Shown here: one piece after another, positions 52,406 through 61,809 of the stretch | Position numbering within the stretch: position 1 is the first letter of the stretch | Layout of the letters: each line of letters begins with the position of its first letter | DNA from: Agarilytica sp045430285 | GTDB lineage: Bacteria; Pseudomonadota; Gammaproteobacteria; Pseudomonadales; Cellvibrionaceae | Direction: 5' to 3' | Length of the DNA: 64,000 nt | Assembly: GCA_045430285.1 (NCBI GenBank) | Contig: JAILXV010000004.1 | Coordinates: forward strand, 62,001-126,000 | Position numbers and translations under genes: made by a program | The notes under the pieces: generated by a model | What the model was told of the DNA's origin: nothing | The model's database searches: none | Seen by the model: only the letters and a program-made list of their open reading frames with translations

Positions 52406-55231
52406 TTAGTTACAGGATCCCAAATCGAAATGCCCTGTAGGTTGTTCTTTAAGGGTCACCGGTGTTGTTAGGAACGTAAGACCGATATCGGTATCCGATC
52501 CCACGGCACATCCGTTAAAGCCATAGGTCCCACAGTTATACGCTCTGCCGGCACTAATATGTGCATTGACTGAAGCGGTATATTCAACACATGCAGCCAC
52601 TTCTTCAACGTGAACAGTGCGCGTTACTTGTGTCGCTGCATTGCCTGCCGCGTCGCTGACGTTGTAACTAAGCGTATAGTCGCCCGCAAGGTTGGTGTTA
52701 ACACTTCCCCCAATCACGACCTGTGCAGAAATATCGCCGTCTACATTGTCTACTGCGGTAAAGCCAGGCTCGACATAAGTCTCGCCGACATAGAGCGTAA
52801 TATCGGTTGATCCGTTTAACGTAATTGTCGGTGCAGTCGTATCTTCAGGTTCTGCAATGACATTAACGATGCGCAGCGCTTCTGCTGCCGCATTTCCAGC
52901 CGCGTCGCTAACGTTATAACGTAATTCGTAAACACCAATCACCGTATTGTCGACTGAACCGGTGACACTTACGAACGCCGTGATATCGCCATCGGTATTA
53001 TCTGTTGCGGTATAGCCTGGATCACTGAATGCGGCATTTACAACGATGGTTATCTCTGTATCACCGATAAGCGTAATAACGGGGGCTGTAGTATCGACAG
53101 GCTCTTCGATCACGTGAACAACACGTGTGGCTTGCGCACTTGAATTTCCAGCGGCGTCGCTGACGTTATAGTTGAGTGTGTAGTCGCCGATTGCTGCCGT
53201 GTTTACGTTACCTGTAATAATCACGTTGGTTGTAATATTGCCATCCGTTTCGTCGGTCGCTGTGTAGCCAGGTTCAACCCAAGTTGAGCCTTCATAAATT
53301 GTCATGTCCGTATCGCCGTTTAACGAAATGACCGGTGGGGTCGTGTCGCCAACCGGACAGCTTTCTGTCGTGAAATAGTTGGGTGCGGTTTCGCTGAGTT
53401 CCGTCTGGGCCCAAGTGCTGGAACCTAGATTCTCGTTAGATCCGTTTGCGTAATACACCGTAGACCCGCCATAACAAAATGTTCCAAAACATGTTTGGCC
53501 TTCTACCTGGCTGTATGCACGCCCAGCAGTTTGATGGTTGGGCAGGGTATCCGTGAATGAGGTACATGGATATGACTCTCGGCGCACGTAGGCCGTCATT
53601 TGATCTGCAGGTGTTGATACTTGTTCTATCACTAATCCAGAAAACACGTCTGAGCTGGGGTAGTTGGTACTTGGCGTTGTCTCCGGTGTAAATGAAGTGA
53701 CATGGCCACCGTACATCATATCCGTTTTCCTCGTCCCAGCGGTTTGTCCGCTCATTCTGTTAATCCACAAGCGCGATGAGCTTTGACTGTAGGACACAAG
53801 TACACCGGTATCGCCCGCAACTAATCCTTCTGTGCCACTGCCATTACGCAGTAAGCCCTCGTCGTAGCCTTCAACTTTTCGTTGCTCAACGAGCCAGTAT
53901 TGGTTGCTGTATTCACCAGGAAGGCGGACGAAGTTATAGTCGGCTGTACCGAAGGGGTGGCTAGTGGTAATCAGCTGAGCGGATCCGTTGGGTGTTACTT
54001 GCTGCGGTTGGAAAAATCCACGTATGCCATTTTGTAGCGAGGCGTTCATTTTGCTGTAAGCCGTCATATGGACTGGACGCGCACCCAATTGCTCGCCGGA
54101 TTTATATCCCCAGCTGCCTGTACCCATAAGTCCCCAATAAGAAATTGCGGTGGGTTGGTTGTATAAATCGCGCAGATTAAACGCGGAATGCCCTAATTCA
54201 TGCGCGATAATACCGAGTGTACTGTCGTAAGGGGCGTTAGTGGGGCCTTGGCGCTCGCCGAATCCCATATACCCAGTGCTAACACTGACACCGTTATGTG
54301 TGCCGAAGTTATGGCTAAAATATGCGTGACCCCAAAAGCCTTCTGACTCTGAGCCGCTGTAAGAACTTTCTCGGCCGGAAATAATAAATGAGACCAAGAG
54401 TTCTGTTTTATCAATCGTGCCGTTTTGATTTGTATCGTATTGGGAAAAATCTATGTGACTTGCAGCTGCACCAAATGCTTCTGTTAGTGTTGTTCTCCAG
54501 CCGGACCAATCGCGAGCATATTGCGGGTGGTTGCCGCTCACCTGTACTTTAATAAAACCATCGTTAACGGTGCCTTGGTTTTCATTTGCGGGAGTAAAAA
54601 ATAATTGGCCTTGTGAAATTTCTTGGTAGTAATCGTTTAGTGAGCCAGCTGACACTTGTGACGGGTAGCCACCAAAAATTTTGTTTGACCAAGAGGCCTC
54701 GTCATTGGTGAATTGAAAATCATCAAATTCAACCATAATGAACAGTGAGTTATAAACAAACTGGCCAGGCGTAGGCGCTGCAGACCCTTGTTCGGGTTGG
54801 GCTGTACCGGCATGTTCTTCAGGTGCGCTTTCGCTTCCATGTCCGTGATCATTATGATCACCGTAGCCTTCCCATGCGGTATTCCAAGCTTCCATTAAAT
54901 CTTCGTGATGGATCTCTGGAATAATGTTGAGAGGTGTTTGGCCGAAAAGTAAGCCGGATGGTCGTAAGAAAAATCCTTCGACATCCACTTCCACTTCGGC
55001 ATATTCGTAACTACTGCTCAGCGGGTTGTAAACGACGACGTCTTGGGTGTCGGCTGTTTCGAACCAAAGCATGCGTTCGTCGCCCTGTGGGCTAGCTTCA
55101 AAAGTTGAGCCGTCTGGTTGGACGAAAGTCCGTGGTGCAGGGTTGGCTGGCATAGAGTGAGTAGGTAGCGCAATACTGCATAGCAATATTGCGGTCGCAG
55201 CAAAGCCTGCTGCTTTTTTACAACGTGACAT
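52406..55231 (-). CDS. Secreted M6 family metalloprotease with Ig-like and GRAY modules
   Basis: ATG at the complement of 55229-55231 is chosen because GGGGGA precedes it and a signal peptide follows (MSRCKKAAGF to about 27); an in-frame GTG at 55258 lacks this. The 941-residue protein has an M6 (immune inhibitor A-like) catalytic domain with zinc motif HELGH at 344-348. An EF-hand-like calcium loop, DTNQNGTIDKTE, lies at 266-277. A Cys-bounded module with HQTAGRAY follows at about 553-625. Three near-identical DUF5011-type Ig-like repeats (about 633-876) precede a final Cys-bounded module (HISAGRAYNCG, about 882-941). It is a secreted endopeptidase. The His/Asp-rich stretch near residue 125 is unusual. 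Confidence 0.9.
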   Translation of the reverse strand: MSRCKKAAGFAATAILLCSIALPTHSMPANPAPRTFVQPDGSTFEASPQGDERMLWFETADTQDVVVYNPLSSSYEYAEVEVDVEGFFLRPSGLLFGQTPLNIIPEIHHEDLMEAWNTAWEGYGDHNDHGHGSESAPEEHAGTAQPEQGSAAPTPGQFVYNSLFIMVEFDDFQFTNDEASWSNKIFGGYPSQVSAGSLNDYYQEISQGQLFFTPANENQGTVNDGFIKVQVSGNHPQYARDWSGWRTTLTEAFGAAASHIDFSQYDTNQNGTIDKTELLVSFIISGRESSYSGSESEGFWGHAYFSHNFGTHNGVSVSTGYMGFGERQGPTNAPYDSTLGIIAHELGHSAFNLRDLYNQPTAISYWGLMGTGSWGYKSGEQLGARPVHMTAYSKMNASLQNGIRGFFQPQQVTPNGSAQLITTSHPFGTADYNFVRLPGEYSNQYWLVEQRKVEGYDEGLLRNGSGTEGLVAGDTGVLVSYSQSSSRLWINRMSGQTAGTRKTDMMYGGHVTSFTPETTPSTNYPSSDVFSGLVIEQVSTPADQMTAYVRRESYPCTSFTDTLPNHQTAGRAYSQVEGQTCFGTFCYGGSTVYYANGSNENLGSSTWAQTELSETAPNYFTTESCPVGDTTPPVISLNGDTDMTIYEGSTWVEPGYTATDETDGNITTNVIITGNVNTAAIGDYTLNYNVSDAAGNSSAQATRVVHVIEEPVDTTAPVITLIGDTEITIVVNAAFSDPGYTATDNTDGDITAFVSVTGSVDNTVIGVYELRYNVSDAAGNAAAEALRIVNVIAEPEDTTAPTITLNGSTDITLYVGETYVEPGFTAVDNVDGDISAQVVIGGSVNTNLAGDYTLSYNVSDAAGNAATQVTRTVHVEEVAACVEYTASVNAHISAGRAYNCGTYGFNGCAVGSDTDIGLTFLTTPVTLKEQPTGHFDLGSCN

Positions 55232-55627
55232 GGTGTCCCCCGATAGATAATCCTCCACATGCTCCTGATGTGTTGTCCTTCCGGCGCTTCCTGGCCTTCA
55301 GAACAAGGATTTTGTTTGACAGTTAAATCATCTTTTAAACTATATTGCATTGCAACAATATTTGTCTAGGTAAAATTTGTGCGGTGCACAAAAAACTTGA
55401 ACTTTGTCACCAAAAACATTTTTTCCGCGAGTAAATATATCGTTTATACGGAATTGAAAGTCGTGGCGGTGTTATGTATTTCGTGAAATAAAGTGTTGGT
55501 TGTGAGGTCAAGCCGATCGAGGGAAGGAGAATTTACTGTGCTTTAGCATGCCGCTAAAAAATCAAACGTTTGTTTAAAGTTTGTTTCGTGACGAGGCTTT
55601 CTTTGGCAGGGCGTCTCTCATCGCGGG
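55232..55627. other. Intergenic region upstream of the M6 protease gene
   Basis: A 396-base spacer. It holds a 7-bp perfect inverted repeat, TTTGTGC-GGT-GCACAAA (55376-55392), about 150 bases upstream of the protease start. Its GCGGTGCAC core also occurs at 20990-20998 and 60433-60441. No gene seen. Confidence 0.5.
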
Positions 55628-56536
55628 TTAGGCGAAGATGATTTTATTTTTGCCATTTTTTTTACTTTTGTACATTGCATCATCCGCGCATTTGATGAGT
55701 GCTTCAGAAGACATGCCTGGCCGCCATTCCGCAACGCCCATACTTAAGCCAATACGGGTTGGTGTTGTACTGCCTAGAATGTAATACGGTTCAATGGCTG
55801 CGGCATGCTTGGATGTCAGCAGTTTTTCGAGATCTTGTTTTGACGTGTAGTTGGTCAGTGTGACAACGAATTCATCGCCGCCGATCCGCGCGATACTGTC
55901 CGATTCTCTTAATGATTGTTGTAGCCTATTTGCGACTTGTATTAATAGGTCGTCGCCTGCCGCATGTCCCTGGCTATCGTTGACGTGTTTAAACCCGTCC
56001 AGATCAATCATCACTGCAGCAAAATTACTTTCATTTCGGCCACATTGCTCAATAAGCGCGCGTGTTAGTTGATAAAAGCTGCGTCGATTTTTAACGCCCG
56101 TTAAAGCATCTATTTCCGCTTGTTTTTTTATGTCTAAAAGTAAGTTGTGGCGCTCAATGGCATACGAAATTGTGCGTGTTAATAAGGCGGTACTGACATT
56201 AATTTTAGGCACATAATCTTCGGCACCAAGCTGAATGGCTTTTTCACCTTGGTCATTATCTTCCGTGCCGGTGAGCACGACAATCGGCGCTGAAACACCC
56301 GTGGCGATAATGGTCGAGAGGGTGTTTAATCCCTGACTATCTTCCACACACAAGTCGATGAGTAAAATATCATAGGAATGTTTTGTGTACGCTTGCTTTA
56401 AATGAGAAACAGCCGTCACGCGATCGATGTGATATTTTCGTTTTGGGTCAGCGGCGAGTATTTGTTTGACGATGTAGTAATCGTCGATATCGTCTTCCAA
56501 CAGTAATACGCGAATAGTGTCCTGTGCGTCGTTCAT
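55628..56536 (-). CDS. Receiver-GGDEF diguanylate cyclase response regulator
   Basis: The ATG starting MNDAQDTIRV (complement of 56536) lies just after the upstream gene's stop codon; an ATG six codons earlier would overlap that gene. The 302-residue protein has a receiver domain (about 8-125) with acidic DD pair and Asp61 (ILLIDLCVED). Its usual switch Lys is in YVPKIN. The GGDEF domain (about 140-302) has IARIGGDEF and, exactly five residues before, RESD, an intact RxxD product-inhibition site. It should make c-di-GMP when phosphorylated. It is the last gene of the operon with the ethylene-receptor-like kinase and is the likely output. Confidence 0.92.
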   Translation of the reverse strand: MNDAQDTIRVLLLEDDIDDYYIVKQILAADPKRKYHIDRVTAVSHLKQAYTKHSYDILLIDLCVEDSQGLNTLSTIIATGVSAPIVVLTGTEDNDQGEKAIQLGAEDYVPKINVSTALLTRTISYAIERHNLLLDIKKQAEIDALTGVKNRRSFYQLTRALIEQCGRNESNFAAVMIDLDGFKHVNDSQGHAAGDDLLIQVANRLQQSLRESDSIARIGGDEFVVTLTNYTSKQDLEKLLTSKHAAAIEPYYILGSTTPTRIGLSMGVAEWRPGMSSEALIKCADDAMYKSKKNGKNKIIFA

Positions 56537-56540
56537 TATC

Positions 56541-56978
56541 CTATACGGCCTCATATGTACTTGTGTTAATGTCGAACCAATACGTTAATGTTGATTGCAT
56601 AATATTTTTGATAACAGCATACGATTTTGGTTTAACAATATAGCTTGATGCACCGGCATCAAAGCTTTCGTATACATCACTTTTATTTGTTGATGTGGTG
56701 TAGATAATTTTCGGTACGCCGATAAATAAACGTTTGTCTAAGACTTTTTTGAGTACCGATATCCCATTCATGCCAGACAAGTTTAGATCAATAAAAAGCA
56801 AGTCCAGCTCTGGTAGATTATTGAGGTAGGTTTTTCCTTCCAAATAATCGGTAGCATTAAAAAAATCTTCGCCACTATTAAAGCTGCGTATATCTATATT
56901 CGGGTATACCTCGTTCAGGGCCGATGTGGTTAAATATATATCGTCATCATCATCTTCAATCAGTGCTATTTTTCGCAT
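56541..56978 (-). CDS. Single-domain response regulator (Rcp1-like)
   Basis: The 145-residue protein is one receiver domain with acidic DDDDD cluster at 9-13, phosphoacceptor Asp64 (LLFIDLNLSGMNG), Thr in IYTTSTN and switch Lys in YIVKPK. It has no output domain. Such small receivers are typical partners of phytochrome-type kinases and act as phosphorelay shuttles. The start overlaps the end of the upstream kinase gene by 23 bases and its stop lies four bases from the next start, so all three genes are tightly coupled. Confidence 0.92.
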   Translation of the reverse strand: MRKIALIEDDDDDIYLTTSALNEVYPNIDIRSFNSGEDFFNATDYLEGKTYLNNLPELDLLFIDLNLSGMNGISVLKKVLDKRLFIGVPKIIYTTSTNKSDVYESFDAGASSYIVKPKSYAVIKNIMQSTLTYWFDINTSTYEAV

Positions 56979-59655
56979 ATGATTTCTCGTCTGTATTTAT
57001 GACAGGTAGTATGATTTCAAATGTGGTGCCCTTTGGTGAGCTAGAAACGACGTGTATCTCACCTTTATGGGCAATGACTATTTGCCTGCATATGGCCAGG
57101 CCCATACCTACGCCAGAAATAGAAGGCGGCGCGAACCGTCGGAAAGGATCGAATATATACGGTAACACTTCTTCCTTTATTCCCAGCCCATTGTCGGTGA
57201 TCAATATGTGGGTTTTACCGAATTGTTCTTTGGCGGCTACTGTTATGGTGGGGGTGCGGTGCTGGTGTTTATAATGAATACTGTTGGCGAATAGATTTTG
57301 CAGAATGAGTTGAAAGCTGTCAGATTCTATATATAGATTCAGGTCGTTTTCAGTGCTTAGTTCGACGTTGAACTGCTCTATTAGGTAGGAGATATCTTCT
57401 TTTACTTGGTCCACCAGCGACGACAACGATATGTTACTGCGTTTCAATTCTCTTTTAGATAGGCGCGCAAGGTCGAGCAGACTATTGATCATGCGACTCA
57501 TTTTTTGAGCGCTATTGACGATCCTATCGAGTTGAAATTTGGCGTCGTCACTTAGTGTTTCTTCTTCTAATGAATTGTTTAATATTTCGGAAAAAGTGCA
57601 TATTTTTCTTAAGGGTTCTTGTAAATCGTGGGAGGCAGAATAGGCGAATCGCTCTAGGGATTTGTTTGATTCATGCAGTTCTTGTGCGATTTTTTTCTGT
57701 TGCGTGATATCTTCAATAACAGAAACAAAATATTTCTGATTGTCAACGGGGTCTTCGACAAAGGCAACAGTTAATTTTACCCAAACATAACTGCCCCCTT
57801 GTTTTAGGTATCGTTTCTCGGTCACATATTGCCGTATTTTATTTTTAATGAGGTTTTCTTTGTTTTTGATATTGTCGTCAATATCATTAGGGTGGGTAAT
57901 ATCGCTATAGTTTAGTGATAATAAGGTTGCTTGGTCGTAGTCTAGTATTTCACACAGCTTTCTATTTACTTTAATGAAGTTGCCTTCTAAATCTACATGG
58001 GCAATGCCAACGGCTGCTTGCTCAAAAGTCGTTGAGTATTCGAGGGCTAAGCTTCGCAACTGCCTTTCTCTGTCTTTTAAATCCGAGATGTCGAAAAATG
58101 TTCCGAGCATGGCAGAGGTTTTTCCGTGCTCGTCTTTCTGGTAGACGGAGTCTCGGGAATAACACCATATCCAATGTCCTTTTTTGTGTTTAAAGCGGTA
58201 CTCGATTTCAGACACCACACCATCAGTTGAAGATTCAATAGTTGCGATGTGTCGTATCAGGTTGTCCGTATCCATAGGATGGAAAAGCGTGAGGAAACCC
58301 TCTGATCTTTGGATGTTTTGTAGATCGTCTAATGTATAGCCCGTGATGTTGGTATATTCAGGGTTAATATATGAATTTCCATCGTTAATAAAGCTGTAGA
58401 TATACATGCCGCACAGGGAGCGGTTGAGCAGCTCTTCAATAAAGCGAGATTTTTCATCAAGTTCGGTTTCAAGTGTTTTGAGGTCATGTACATCGGTAAG
58501 GGTGCCGGACATTAACAGAGGCGCGCCATCACTGTTAAAACGTGTATCTCCTTTGGCCCTTACCCAGCGATACCCGTTCTTGGTAAGGCCTCGGTACACA
58601 ATGTCATAAGGCGTTTTATGTGAGAAATGCTTGTTTAAGCAGCTCTGTACACTCGCGTAGTCATCCGGATGTATATGTTCACGCCAGAATGCTATGTTGG
58701 GAGTATCGTCCGGCGAATGCCCGAGCAACGTCATTAGGTTTTCGCTGTACCAAACTTTGTCTGTTTCGACATTCCATTCCCATATACCATCGTTTGTTGC
58801 TTCTAAGGCACGTTTTAAGCGCCCGCCTTCTAATGAGATATTGTTTTCGTTTATAACTTCGCCGGCATCAATTACTGAGGCGAAGGCTAATTTTTCTCCT
58901 TGGAATTCGTGCACCGATAAACTGATTTCTGCATATACTTCTTTGTTATCAGCGGTTTTACCTTTTATAAGGCGGCCGGCTGCCATGCTGTGTTTTTGAA
59001 TCGGGTGTTCTAAATAATTTGTCACCAAAGCCTCATGAAACCCTTGATGCTCCGCGGTAATTAAATCTTGTAGAGGCCTGCCGTTTAACTCGCCAGGTTT
59101 GTAACCAAATATTTTTTCTAGGGCGAGGTTAGCCATTCGTATAGTTTGGTTAATGTCGACTACCAATAGGCCGGTGGGGACAAACTCGGTGGTGAATCGA
59201 AAGATAGATTCGTTTTTTTGGTCGAGCTCCAATGTTTGGCGTTTAAACCGCTCTTTTAGCATTTCTTTTTCTGCTTCTTCGAAGGCAGCGAGACTAGGTG
59301 TTTGTACCACTACGCGGTAATTTTTGATGATGTATACCGCAGTGATAAATGAAATCCCCGCGGTGAGCGCCTTCAAAATACTTTGTATGCCGTAGGCGCC
59401 GTGCCATAAGTTATATACTGCAAGTACATGGGTCATGCCACAGCAGGTGATGAATGCGGCGAACAGGAGGTATATGCCTTTAAATTGGATGTCTACGCGT
59501 TTATATACCAGTACAACAAGTGCGACGGGAATGGAGAAATATGACAAGGCTATAATCACATCCGATATGACGGTTGTCCATAAAATACCAGGTTGCCATA
59601 GGAAGCAGTGGCCGTGTGGCATGTAATCGCCGCGGAAAAAATTTTCAAAAGACAT
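56956..59655 (-). CDS. Ethylene-receptor-like (ETR1 N-terminal domain) PAS sensor histidine kinase
   Basis: The start MSFENFFRGDYMPHGHC (complement of 59655) is chosen over an upstream ATG because bacterial relatives begin near MPHGHC..LW. The 899-residue protein opens with three membrane helices (about 27-125). Asp32, Tyr39, Ile42, Pro43, Cys72 and His76 have exactly the spacing of ETR1 Asp25, Tyr32, Ile35, Pro36, Cys65 and His69, the residues of the Cu(I)/ethylene site (SDVIIALSYFSIP and CCGMTH). After a short coiled coil come about four PAS domains (170-670), a phytochrome-type HisKA with ASHDLQEPLRK, and an ATPase domain ending in GVGMGLAIC. The ligand is inferred to be ethylene or another small olefin. 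Homologues in cyanobacteria (Synechocystis Slr1212) bind ethylene. Confidence 0.88.
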   Translation of the reverse strand: MSFENFFRGDYMPHGHCFLWQPGILWTTVISDVIIALSYFSIPVALVVLVYKRVDIQFKGIYLLFAAFITCCGMTHVLAVYNLWHGAYGIQSILKALTAGISFITAVYIIKNYRVVVQTPSLAAFEEAEKEMLKERFKRQTLELDQKNESIFRFTTEFVPTGLLVVDINQTIRMANLALEKIFGYKPGELNGRPLQDLITAEHQGFHEALVTNYLEHPIQKHSMAAGRLIKGKTADNKEVYAEISLSVHEFQGEKLAFASVIDAGEVINENNISLEGGRLKRALEATNDGIWEWNVETDKVWYSENLMTLLGHSPDDTPNIAFWREHIHPDDYASVQSCLNKHFSHKTPYDIVYRGLTKNGYRWVRAKGDTRFNSDGAPLLMSGTLTDVHDLKTLETELDEKSRFIEELLNRSLCGMYIYSFINDGNSYINPEYTNITGYTLDDLQNIQRSEGFLTLFHPMDTDNLIRHIATIESSTDGVVSEIEYRFKHKKGHWIWCYSRDSVYQKDEHGKTSAMLGTFFDISDLKDRERQLRSLALEYSTTFEQAAVGIAHVDLEGNFIKVNRKLCEILDYDQATLLSLNYSDITHPNDIDDNIKNKENLIKNKIRQYVTEKRYLKQGGSYVWVKLTVAFVEDPVDNQKYFVSVIEDITQQKKIAQELHESNKSLERFAYSASHDLQEPLRKICTFSEILNNSLEEETLSDDAKFQLDRIVNSAQKMSRMINSLLDLARLSKRELKRSNISLSSLVDQVKEDISYLIEQFNVELSTENDLNLYIESDSFQLILQNLFANSIHYKHQHRTPTITVAAKEQFGKTHILITDNGLGIKEEVLPYIFDPFRRFAPPSISGVGMGLAICRQIVIAHKGEIHVVSSSPKGTTFEIILPVINTDEKSYAKNSTD

Positions 59656-60807
59656 GTTCAATCCGTAACTGACAGCGCAGTATAAATGTGTGTTACGTGA
59701 AGCTATCAAACCCGTACGCGCGGCTATAAAACCATACATAACATGCGGATTTGTGAGTGGGGCTTAATCGAATATAGTGAAATTATAGCTGAAGAAATTT
59801 TATGTGTGAGTGCGCGTGAGTCGTGATTTTTGAACGGATTATAGGGTGTTGAGAGAGCGTTATGCGGGGCGTTATACGAGTAGCTGTGAGCACGGCTATG
59901 AAAGCGGCGAAGGCCTGGTGAAAGTCTGGTGAAAGGTAAGTAAATGGTTGGCGTAATGGGGTTTTCGTTACCGTTTTTGTGTGTGGTTTTTGGCTGTTAT
60001 TATGGTGCTGATTTATCAGAGAAAAACTTCTTGTATATGATGATGTGTTTTTTCCTGCGGGCGTATTTTTTGCGTTTGGAGTGGCAGCTAATAAATAAAA
60101 TAATATTTTTTGTGGGGGACGTTTGTTTTTGAAAAACATTTTTAGTGAATATTGTTTCTTTCTGGGTGCCCGTATTTTTTTAGCAGATAAAAATCTAGTT
60201 TGGGTGGCGTAAAAAATATATACAGCGTGATGGTGAGGAAAACGTTATAAAGGGCTATGGCAGGGGAAAAAGTGGTTGCCAGAGTTTTCCTTTTCTCTGA
60301 CTCCCCGGAGGTGCTTTCTAAACATTGCTAACCGTTCCACTCTAAAAAACGATTCGCTGTTTAAGAAACCATGCTCGGCAGTATACGGTGGTTTTATAGA
60401 AATAAAATCCTACCTAAGTATTGAATGGCGCAGCGGTGCACTAAAAAAATAACGTTGTGGCATGTTCTCCATTATTGGATTTAACATTTTTTACCAAATG
60501 CTCTATGGTGACGCGGAATAATTTATTCCTTTCATACTAAAGGATGATATTGATAATATTTTGGCGATATTTTGTTGGTGCTGGAATCTGCAGTGTTGGG
60601 TGCGCGCAAGCGGCGCACTCAGTCAACGCACAATAAAAGATTCGTCGAGAAGGTATGGGGAAATTACCTGATGAAATTCAACGAGTGTTGAGCTATTATC
60701 GCTTCAACGTTCGTTGAATTTTCGGTGCATATTCTATGGGCGTTTAAATGCTTATTTGCGATAGAATGGCGGGTGCTAAGAAGATTATGTACAAATGGGA
60801 ACTACCA
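59656..60807. other. Long gene-poor region between the sensor operon and the TetR gene
   Basis: This 1.15-kb stretch has two overlapping frames (59783-60139 minus, 59944-60132 plus) with no convincing coding character. It contains a GTGCGC/GCGCAC hairpin at 60600-60618, a GCGGTGCAC motif at 60433-60441 and the dyad cluster at 60674-60721. It should hold the promoters of the sensor operon (leftward) and of the TetR gene (rightward). Confidence 0.5.
60674..60721. promoter_or_regulatory. Probable operator: nested GTTGA dyads upstream of the TetR gene
   Basis: AAATTCAACGA (60674-60684) and TCGTTGAATTT (60711-60721) form an 11-bp perfect outer dyad. Between them GTTGAGC and GCTTCAAC form an inner, nearly perfect dyad. 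Four copies of a GTTGA half-site therefore lie 87 bases or more before the chosen TetR start, as expected for autoregulation. Confidence 0.55.
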
Positions 60808-61488
60808 ATGAACGACAAGGTGAGCGAAATGGGCTTGGAATCTAACCCGAGTAAGCGTGAGAGAATTTTAGATGCAGCTGAGGCGCTATTTGCGACCCAT
60901 GGCTACGATGGCGTGACGATTCGTCAGATTGCACATGCCGCACAAGTGGATGTTGCTTTAGCTAGCTATCACTACGGTAAGAAACGCGATTTATTTGATG
61001 CTGTGTTTTTTCGTCGTGCAGAAGTTCTCAATACCTTGCGTTTAGAGCGTTTGACGCGATGTGAAGTAGAAGCAGGGCCCGACGGTCCATCGGTAGAATC
61101 CATTATTGAAGCTTTTATCCGCCCGCTTAACCCTGGAGAACTCGAAGAGCAGACCGGTGATCCTGGTTGGCACAACTATATGGCGTTGGTGGCTTATATT
61201 AATAACTCGCCGGTTTGGGGCCAATCTATGATGACCAAGCACTTTGATCCATTGGTCGAGCGTTTCATTCAGGCGCTTAAAAAGTCTCTGCCAAATGCGA
61301 GTGAAGAAAATATCTATTGGGGGTATAACTACTTCTCTGGTGCGCTTTCATTAACGTTTACCCGTACAGGGCGGATAGATCGCTTATCGGGTGGGCTTGT
61401 TTCGTCAGATAACATTACCACGGCGTATGAGCGCATGGTGCCCTTTATTGCGGCTGGCTTTAAGCGTATATGTGATACCGATGGCTGA
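60808..61488 (+). CDS. TetR family transcriptional regulator
   Basis: The helix-turn-helix region is typical of TetR: KRERILDAAEALFATHGYDG, TIRQIAHAAQV and ALASYHYGKKRDLF. A C-terminal ligand domain of about 150 residues follows (VESIIEAFIRPL, MMTKHFDPLVERFIQALKKSLP, YWGYNYFSGALSLTF). In-frame starts exist at 60748, 60808 and 60829; 60808 has GGGA upstream and 60829 has AAGGTGAG, so the exact start is uncertain. It lies upstream of a MetX-like hydrolase gene in the same direction, 321 bases away, and may regulate it as well as itself through the dyads at 60674. Confidence 0.88.
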   Translation: MNDKVSEMGLESNPSKRERILDAAEALFATHGYDGVTIRQIAHAAQVDVALASYHYGKKRDLFDAVFFRRAEVLNTLRLERLTRCEVEAGPDGPSVESIIEAFIRPLNPGELEEQTGDPGWHNYMALVAYINNSPVWGQSMMTKHFDPLVERFIQALKKSLPNASEENIYWGYNYFSGALSLTFTRTGRIDRLSGGLVSSDNITTAYERMVPFIAAGFKRICDTDG

Positions 61489-61809
61489 TGGGGTGTGGTG
61501 CACGCATAACAGTGGTTGTGCGTGTGCGTTTAGGCTGGGAAGTTCGCCGTTAGAGGCTGCTACCAGTAGATGTGTTGTTTTTTTGAAATGTTCAAACCTT
61601 GCAAGCTTTTTAGGCGCCTGCCGCCTTGCCCTGGGGATCCCGCCCTCGTCTAAATGTGGTCCAACTCTCCAATCTGTCCGAATATATCCACTACCCATTG
61701 GGGTTCATATACATAATGCCGTATTATTCCATTGCGAGTGGCCGCGAGCCTCGTTTTCACTGATAGACAATACACGATAAAAAGCAGCTTAGACTGTAGG
61801 AGACCCCCC

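Noticed and set aside
59944..60132. 62-codon plus-strand hydrophobic frame with AAGG seven bases upstream
   Set aside because: Start signal is fair, but it lies in AT-rich DNA where hydrophobic frames arise by chance, and has unusual Cys/Met runs. Not supported enough to list.
59783..60139. 118-codon minus-strand frame
   Set aside because: Composition is dominated by Thr, Lys, His and Pro with no fold-like pattern, no ribosome binding site, and it overlaps promoter DNA; probably non-coding.
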